From: Candidatus Melainabacteria bacterium
Lineage (GTDB): Bacteria > Cyanobacteriota > Vampirovibrionia > Obscuribacterales > Obscuribacteraceae
Length of the DNA: 64,000 nucleotides
Assembly: GCA_003151275.1 (NCBI GenBank)
Contig: PLXC01000171.1
Span: forward strand, 65,039-129,038
Direction of reading: 5' to 3'
Both the position numbers and the translations under genes were made by a program. Positions 58,770-64,000 of the stretch are shown here, in pieces (within the stretch, counting starts at the first letter, position 1; every line of letters begins with the position of its first letter). The notes beneath the pieces are model-generated. The model saw only the letters and a program-made list of their open reading frames with translations. It was not told the DNA's origin and searched no databases.

Positions 58770-60047
58770 TTGACAAGCGGAGATAACGTCAGCGACGAGG
58801 TCGAAAACATCGGCAGTGAGATCCGTAACACCAAGGTTGCGCTAGTTGGTAACTGCATAGGTACACTGTTCGCGCTTATTGGCGTCGGCTCGCTTGTGTT
58901 CTTGATCCTACTCTCAACTCGGGCCTTTGGACAAATCAGCGACCTGCCCGAGTACTATGCGCCAGCAAAGCTTGTTCTGGACGGACACGGTGCTTCAGCG
59001 TTCACTCTTGCCGGCCTAGGCGACGCTCAACACCGCCTATTCCCTTCCATGGGTAGCCGCATCGTGCCTCTTTTCGTTCCACCCCTTGGACTGACTTTGC
59101 TGTCGCCAATAGCATTGATTCCGGAAACAGCAATCGCTTACGTGTGGAAATTGGTTCTTGTCTTGTCGCTGGTCGCTTCCATTTGTCTGTTGCGCAAGTC
59201 TTTTGAATTAAACTATAAGCAGACCTGTTACTTAATTGCTGCAATTAGTCTGTCTGATGCGTGCTACGAGGCTCTGCGCATCGATCAACTGGCACCAATA
59301 CTTCTACTTTCATACGCCGCAACAATTTATTGCCTGCAAAGAAATTATGATATTCCAGCAGGCTTGTGGCTTTGTCTGATCATTTTGAAACCGCAGCAAT
59401 TCTTGCCGTTTCTCGCCTATCTGGCGGGCACCAAACGAGTGCGCCCGCTCATTGTATGTGGCATCGGTTTTCTCTTGCTCACTGTCGTCGCTTACTTTCA
59501 GATAGGCCAGAACGGCTTTGCCAATTACACAACTCTTGTTAGTTCACCTAGCAGCATTCAGTACATGCAGCCCGAGTTAACCCCTACTTTGCGTGGGCAA
59601 TTGCTGAAGCTATTTCCGTCTGCAGCGAGCACCATTTTTAGTATCACGTCGGTCGCATACTTCGCGTCGATTGCATTTTCGTTTTGCTGGGGATTAAGGT
59701 ATAGCAGGCACCCTAAGTCGCTGCTCATAGGCGTTCTCACCGTCATGCCCCTGGCTCTTGTTTCATCACTGCACTGTCACAATTATGATCTTTTACTTTT
59801 GATCCCTTCCATTCTAGTGATATTTTCAGATGTCGTAGTCCTGTTCGGATCGCCGATAAAGCTGGCCGTGATATTCGGCGGCATTACTTTCATGCTGCCT
59901 CTGGCAATAATCATCCACTATGACTATTTGCTCAAAGGGGGTCAATTCAACCCCTGGTTCTTCCAGTTGATGATTTTGGCAATCTCTCTCATTGTTCTCG
60001 TTTCCCGCAACAAAGCGCTCGGTGCTAGACAATCAGAGAGAAGTTAG
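58770..60047 (+). CDS. multi-pass GT87-like membrane glycosyltransferase
   Basis: 425 residues, about 9 membrane helices. After helix 1 the loop reads ISDLPEYYAPAKLVLDGHGA, then LFVPPLGLTLLSPIAL, the arrangement of DUF2029/GT87 proteins. A TTG start with GGGAAGAG in front; a downstream ATG would remove helix 1. Same family form as the gene at 55135, probably the same pathway. Divergent from the GT2 gene that could provide its lipid-linked donor. Confidence 0.72.
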   Translation: MTSGDNVSDEVENIGSEIRNTKVALVGNCIGTLFALIGVGSLVFLILLSTRAFGQISDLPEYYAPAKLVLDGHGASAFTLAGLGDAQHRLFPSMGSRIVPLFVPPLGLTLLSPIALIPETAIAYVWKLVLVLSLVASICLLRKSFELNYKQTCYLIAAISLSDACYEALRIDQLAPILLLSYAATIYCLQRNYDIPAGLWLCLIILKPQQFLPFLAYLAGTKRVRPLIVCGIGFLLLTVVAYFQIGQNGFANYTTLVSSPSSIQYMQPELTPTLRGQLLKLFPSAASTIFSITSVAYFASIAFSFCWGLRYSRHPKSLLIGVLTVMPLALVSSLHCHNYDLLLLIPSILVIFSDVVVLFGSPIKLAVIFGGITFMLPLAIIIHYDYLLKGGQFNPWFFQLMILAISLIVLVSRNKALGARQSERS

Positions 60048-60286
60048 TCGAACTTGTTTAGTTCTCAATTGCTTGCGGTTTATGCGCTTCTCTTCGAAGT
60101 TGTCGTACTTAGTGTTGGCGAATGTTAACCTGCTCGTTACTCGGACAGACATTGTTAACTTCATGGAATGCCGCCACAACGAGGGTGCAGGTTCGATTGC
60201 CAAACAATCATGGCTGGAAGGTCCGATCTGCTAGCACTTGCTAAAATTTTGTGTTCATAATAGGTCACTGTAGAAGGAGAACCGCC
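60048..60286. other. intergenic region before guaA
   Basis: 240 bases; no gene seen. AAGGAGAACC at 60274-60283 is the guaA ribosome site. Confidence 0.4.
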
Positions 60287-61903
60287 GTGACCTCGACAAA
60301 AGCTGACCCCTCAAAAAAAGCAACGGATTCGCTTGGTGATAACTCATTGGCCGATAGCATCGCAATTCTCGATTTCGGTTCGCAATATTCGCAGTTGATC
60401 GCCAGGCGGGTGCGAGAGTTTAACACTTATTCGGAGATGCTTTCGTGCAGCACCACAGCTGCTGAACTGAAACGATTGAATCCCAAAGGCATAATTCTCT
60501 CAGGTGGTCCAGCCAGTGTTTATGAGCCTAAAGCGCCGAAATGTGATCCCGACATTTACAAGTTAGGCATACCTGTGCTCGGTGTTTGTTACGGTATGCA
60601 ATTGATGGCCCAAGATCTGGGCGGAACGGTCGAGCCCGCCACAGTCAAGGAATTCGGACGGGCGATGCTGACGATTGTGCATCATGGCGAGCTCTTCGCT
60701 AGCCTCGACCCGGCCATGGAAAGTTGGATGAGTCATGGCGACAGCGTCGCTGTATTGCCTGATGGTTTCTCAGTTGTCGCCAGAACGATGGCCACGCCGG
60801 TGGCGGCCATTGCCGATGACACACGTAAGTTTTACGGGGTGCAATTTCATCCGGAAGTGGTTCATACCCGGGGCGGGCAGCAGGTTTTGAAGAACTTCGT
60901 TGTCGATATTTGCAAGTGCACCCAGAGTTGGACTATGGCTCAGTTTATTGATCAAGCAATTGAGGAAGTTCGCCAACGCTCCCAGGGCAAGCGGGTTTTG
61001 CTAGCTTTATCAGGTGGAGTGGATAGCTCGACATTGGCATTCTTGTTGCATAAGGCGATCGGCGATAAATTGACTTGTATGTTTATCGACCAAGGTTTTA
61101 TGCGCAAAAACGAGCCCGAATGGCTGGTTGAAACGTTCGAGCGGGACTTCAAGATCAATGTACACTTTGTCAAAGCACGCGATCGTTTCTTGGAAAAATT
61201 GAAGGGTGTCATCGATCCCGAAGAGAAACGCAAGGCGATTGGCACTGAATTCATCAGGGTTTTCGAAGAAGAATCGAAGCGACTGGGACCCTTCGACTAT
61301 CTTGCTCAAGGTACTCTCTACCCCGATGTGATCGAATCCGCCGGCACCAGAATTGATCCCGTCACTGGTGATCGCGTAGCGGTTAAAATCAAGTCTCATC
61401 ACAATGTAGGTGGTTTGCCACTCGACCTTCAGTTTAAATTGATCGAACCATTTTCCAAGTTATTTAAAGACGAAGTACGAAGAGTTGCAGCCGAACTGGA
61501 AGTGCCTAGGGGCATCCGCGAGCGGCACCCGTTTCCGGGTCCTGGATTGGCAATTCGCGTTCTCGGCGAAGTCACTAAAGAAAGACTGAAAACGTTGCGC
61601 GAAGCTGACTGGATTATTCGTGAAGAAATCAAGGCGCACGGTCTCTACAAGCAAGTTTGGCAAATTTTTGGAGTGTTGTTGCCGACACTATCTGTTGGCG
61701 TTATGGGCGACCAACGCACTTATCAGAATCAAATTGCGATCCGGGCTGTGACAAGCGAAGATGGCATGACGGCTGATTGGGCGCGGCTCCCTTATGATCT
61801 GCTGGAAACTGTATCCTCTCGAATCGTCAATGAAGTTCCCGGCATCAATCGTGTTGTTTATGACATCACATCCAAGCCGCCAGCCACAATTGAGTGGGAA
61901 TAA
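60287..61903 (+). CDS. guaA: GMP synthase (glutamine-hydrolysing)
   Basis: 538 residues. Converts XMP to GMP using glutamine and ATP. Seen: glutamine amidotransferase with [15 protein letters not shown] (catalytic Cys) near 92 and FHPEVVHT (His) near 185; ATP pyrophosphatase domain with the PP-loop [10 protein letters not shown] near 245; C-terminal domain with [18 protein letters not shown] and [18 protein letters not shown] 60287 is chosen because AAGGAGA lies 6 bases before it. It starts about 25 residues before the GATase core, with a Ser/Lys-rich extension. A dispersed repeat follows the gene. Confidence 0.96.
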   Translation: MTSTKADPSKKATDSLGDNSLADSIAILDFGSQYSQLIARRVREFNTYSEMLSCSTTAAELKRLNPKGIILSGGPASVYEPKAPKCDPDIYKLGIPVLGVCYGMQLMAQDLGGTVEPATVKEFGRAMLTIVHHGELFASLDPAMESWMSHGDSVAVLPDGFSVVARTMATPVAAIADDTRKFYGVQFHPEVVHTRGGQQVLKNFVVDICKCTQSWTMAQFIDQAIEEVRQRSQGKRVLLALSGGVDSSTLAFLLHKAIGDKLTCMFIDQGFMRKNEPEWLVETFERDFKINVHFVKARDRFLEKLKGVIDPEEKRKAIGTEFIRVFEEESKRLGPFDYLAQGTLYPDVIESAGTRIDPVTGDRVAVKIKSHHNVGGLPLDLQFKLIEPFSKLFKDEVRRVAAELEVPRGIRERHPFPGPGLAIRVLGEVTKERLKTLREADWIIREEIKAHGLYKQVWQIFGVLLPTLSVGVMGDQRTYQNQIAIRAVTSEDGMTADWARLPYDLLETVSSRIVNEVPGINRVVYDITSKPPATIEWE

Positions 61904-62196
61904 TCTCCTTCGGCTGACTAGCCCGCATCGATGTGCCACTGTCGGCAGTGCCTAAAGATTTGGTCTTTCATTCGAAAATGGAGCGCACGCGTCTCGCGTC
62001 CGAGGATAGCCTATCCTCGGAGCGCCTATGCAGCAAGCTGCTCGGCTGCTGCAACGAAGCTGCTCGGCATAATGCTTTGAACAACCTCAGGGCGCTTTGG
62101 GGTAAAATTGGACCCCTTAATCTAACCTTTGCAGTGTGTAGCCCCTTTGAACCGCGGGTACAACGCTGGCAGCACAATCCCTAGAGGCGAACTTCC
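61904..62196. other. intergenic region with dispersed repeat
   Basis: About 290 bases. Contains dispersed repeat copy 2 and a hairpin CCGAGGATA-GCC-TATCCTCGG at 62000-62020 that may end guaA transcription, though no T-run follows. TAGAGGCG at 62182-62189 is the ribosome site of the next gene. Confidence 0.5.
61999..62041 (+). repeat. dispersed repeat, copy 2
   Basis: TCCGAGGATAGCCTA (61999-62013), 12 bases, then CTATGCAGCAAGCTGC (62026-62041), the same two blocks and order as on the minus strand at 4862-4926. In this copy the first block is part of a perfect 9-base hairpin. Confidence 0.6.
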
Positions 62197-64000
62197 GTGA
62201 CAGAAGATTGGCGAGACCGCCTGAAACACCTGGAGACCCCTGTAGATCCTACAAAGCGAGTCGCAGGAGGCAAGTCGAATACCGACGAGGCTGCCGAGGA
62301 GACTCACTTTTATCGCGAGTCTGAAACTGACTTGGTGCCCCCGGCCCATACGCCTGGTCCGACCAGCAATATGTCCTTCAAAGCCAGTCGGGGTGGTAAA
62401 CCTGAGGCAAAGCGTCCGACGAGAGAGCGGGAGTTTGAAGCACCTTCGACTGCTCCGGGCGCGTTTGATCTTGGCGTCCTCGATAATCGCGTTCAGCAAG
62501 AACCTATATCTACGGAAGAGCTGTTAAAACAACTGGAAAAGTTTTCTGCCGATCAACTTCTTGCTGCGCACAAAAAGCAAAAGATGATGGTGTTTATGTC
62601 GATCGGCGCAGTCGGACTGCTTCTAGTAGTCACTGTTGCTACGATGCCTCTGAACATGCCAGAAGTAACGAAATGGTGCACACGTGCATGCTGCTTGGCG
62701 GTGCCTTTGTCTTTGATCTTCGGCATTCGCGAAGGCATCAAAATCCTGATGAGAAAGCAGCCGCTTAAAGCTCAAAAGCTTCACAAGCTTACCTCTTGGG
62801 GCGAACCTCGCGATATCGCTTTTTCCTATATTGACACTGCCGATTATCTCAATGCTGAAAAAGTGCTCGAGAAAGCTTGCAAAACAATGAACGCCAAGCA
62901 AGCGAAACAATACATCTCCGCTTATGGACTCTTGGGTGTAATCCACGCTTACACCGGGCGAACTGATGCGGCTGAGAAGATAATTCGACAAGCCCAAGAT
63001 CTTTCCGAAGCTAACTACAAAGCTCGACAAACTGACAGTAACTCGGTTTTGTTAGCCATGTCTCTAAGTTACACTGGCGAACTTTATCAGTTGAAGGGAA
63101 TGTATGAGGACTCGCATCGCATGTATTTGCGCGCTTTGCAGCTCATTAGTACCCAATTAAATCCACAAGGTGACGCAATCGTTTCAGGACTCGCCAATGT
63201 TGGCTATCTGAAAAATCTGATGGGACATCACGCCGATGCCTTGCCTCTGCTGCTCAGAGCAAATGAGATCGCCGATAAGTTGCCTCAAGCGCGGCAGAGC
63301 GTTAAGGCATTTGTTTATTCAAATTTAGGCACGGCCAGTCGTGGCATTGGTAGCTTAGAAGAGAGTGAGGATTATTTTCACCAAGCCATATCCTGTGCCA
63401 GCGGTCCTTTAGGGCAACGTGAACTGGGCCGCATTTATTATGATTTGGCGCGACTGTATGTCACTGATGCCCAACACGATCGGGGCCTGGAGTTTTATCA
63501 AAAATCGGTGGCGGCATACGAGACTTGGCAGCCAGTTGCAAGCCCTGAGTTTCTGCGGGTCTTGCAAGATTATGCTTATTACTTGCGCAGTATCGAGCAC
63601 AATGAAGAAGCTGATGCGGTTAAGAAACGTTCGTTGCAAATGCAACAAAACCTTCGCGATATAAATGGGTTGCATCAAGGTGAAGTTAAAAAAATTAATT
63701 CGAGTATCGTGCAAAGTGTGGCTGCAACTCAGAAGCCATCGAGATTTCCGATTTTTTGGACGATATTCTTCTTATGGCAATGCTACATGGTCTGGCAGAG
63801 TGGGCTGCGCGTTGCGCCCTATCGCGAGTGGATGCTTTTGATAACGGCTGCAGCAATTCTCGGGCTGAAGCTGAAGACAAAATACGGACCGCCCTCACGC
63901 AACGAGTTGTCTCAGGGCGCTGCCATGGCGGTGCTGTCAATGATTCCATTCGCTCGATCTGCACTGCCGGAAGTCAGTCAGTTATCGAAAAAAGGAATCG
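62197..64000 (+). CDS. TPR membrane protein, 3'-truncated by window edge
   Basis: Open reading frame from GTG 62197 with no stop to the end of the window, at least 601 residues. Seen: a polar, disordered N-terminus (about 1-105), two membrane helices about 132-150 and 160-178, then repeating helix pairs in TPR style from about 205 to 490 (YISAYGLLGVIHAYTGRTDA, AMSLSYTGELYQLKGMYEDS, FVYSNLGTASRGIGSLEESE, IYYDLARLYVTDAQHDRGLE), two more hydrophobic segments about 515-555, and a further stretch cut by the edge. AGAGGCG precedes the GTG. Similar in build (disordered arm, membrane, TPR) to the gene at 5406, but not obviously a copy. Probably a scaffold. Confidence 0.82.
   Translation, partial: MTEDWRDRLKHLETPVDPTKRVAGGKSNTDEAAEETHFYRESETDLVPPAHTPGPTSNMSFKASRGGKPEAKRPTREREFEAPSTAPGAFDLGVLDNRVQQEPISTEELLKQLEKFSADQLLAAHKKQKMMVFMSIGAVGLLLVVTVATMPLNMPEVTKWCTRACCLAVPLSLIFGIREGIKILMRKQPLKAQKLHKLTSWGEPRDIAFSYIDTADYLNAEKVLEKACKTMNAKQAKQYISAYGLLGVIHAYTGRTDAAEKIIRQAQDLSEANYKARQTDSNSVLLAMSLSYTGELYQLKGMYEDSHRMYLRALQLISTQLNPQGDAIVSGLANVGYLKNLMGHHADALPLLLRANEIADKLPQARQSVKAFVYSNLGTASRGIGSLEESEDYFHQAISCASGPLGQRELGRIYYDLARLYVTDAQHDRGLEFYQKSVAAYETWQPVASPEFLRVLQDYAYYLRSIEHNEEADAVKKRSLQMQQNLRDINGLHQGEVKKINSSIVQSVAATQKPSRFPIFWTIFFLWQCYMVWQSGLRVAPYREWMLLITAAAILGLKLKTKYGPPSRNELSQGAAMAVLSMIPFARSALPEVSQLSKKGI

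Overview
The window looks like a chromosomal stretch of a diderm (Gram-negative-type) bacterium of about 50% GC. It carries a MlaE/MlaD lipid-trafficking pair, a lipoprotein lytic transglycosylase, a DUF1800/DUF1501 pair, LemA proteins, several GT-C type membrane glycosyltransferases and very large TPR proteins. This mix fits a non-photosynthetic cyanobacterial sister lineage (Melainabacteria/Vampirovibrionia, Obscuribacterales-like). That placement is inference from gene content; no rRNA or tRNA gene was found to support it.

Layout. 0-5.3 kb: Mla permease and MCE protein, a membrane protein broken by a frameshift, a 40-residue membrane peptide, a patatin-like phospholipase and an S1-like protein. 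5.4-10.2 kb: a 1599-residue proline-rich repeat/TPR membrane protein. 10.8-12.4 kb: HtpX protease and a hypothetical protein. 12.7-17.1 kb: DUF1501, DUF1800, a TM2 protein and a malate/lactate dehydrogenase family enzyme. 17.5-20.6 kb: two LemA paralogs behind a large membrane protein, with stem-loops between the genes. 21.7-22.7 kb: a near-identical pair of coiled-coil proteins, each followed by a terminator-like hairpin. 22.9-29.5 kb: dienelactone-hydrolase-like enzyme, glycogen debranching enzyme, HD protein, MerR-like regulator and a secreted Gly/Asn-rich protein. 30.0-32.7 kb: a nucleoside-salvage operon of deoB, a partial PNP homolog and a full-length PNP. 33-45 kb: short GC3-rich genes (TPR-like, Nudix, M17 N-domain, aminopeptidase P, GH25 lysozyme, M29 aminopeptidase, small membrane proteins) with a MocR remnant and a PAS protein between them. 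45.4-64 kb: MocR regulator, epimerase, glycosyltransferases, DUF3343, lytic transglycosylase, response regulator, cysteine desulfurase, glutamate dehydrogenase, GMP synthase and a TPR membrane protein that runs off the window.

Two compositional classes alternate. One has AT-leaning codons and mainly housekeeping or envelope functions. The other has strongly GC-ending codons, short monocistronic genes, AAGGAG-type ribosome sites and frequent hairpins, and is rich in peptidases, a lysozyme and small membrane or exported proteins.

The most unusual items are the PNP pair, in which the conserved substrate-loop motif lost from the full-length enzyme is kept in the adjacent partial homolog; a MocR regulator lacking the PLP lysine and the carboxylate-binding arginine; a stand-alone M17 N-terminal domain; the LemA-twin locus; and two families of dispersed palindromic repeats. 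All functional calls come from reading the sequence and recognising families; no database search was run.
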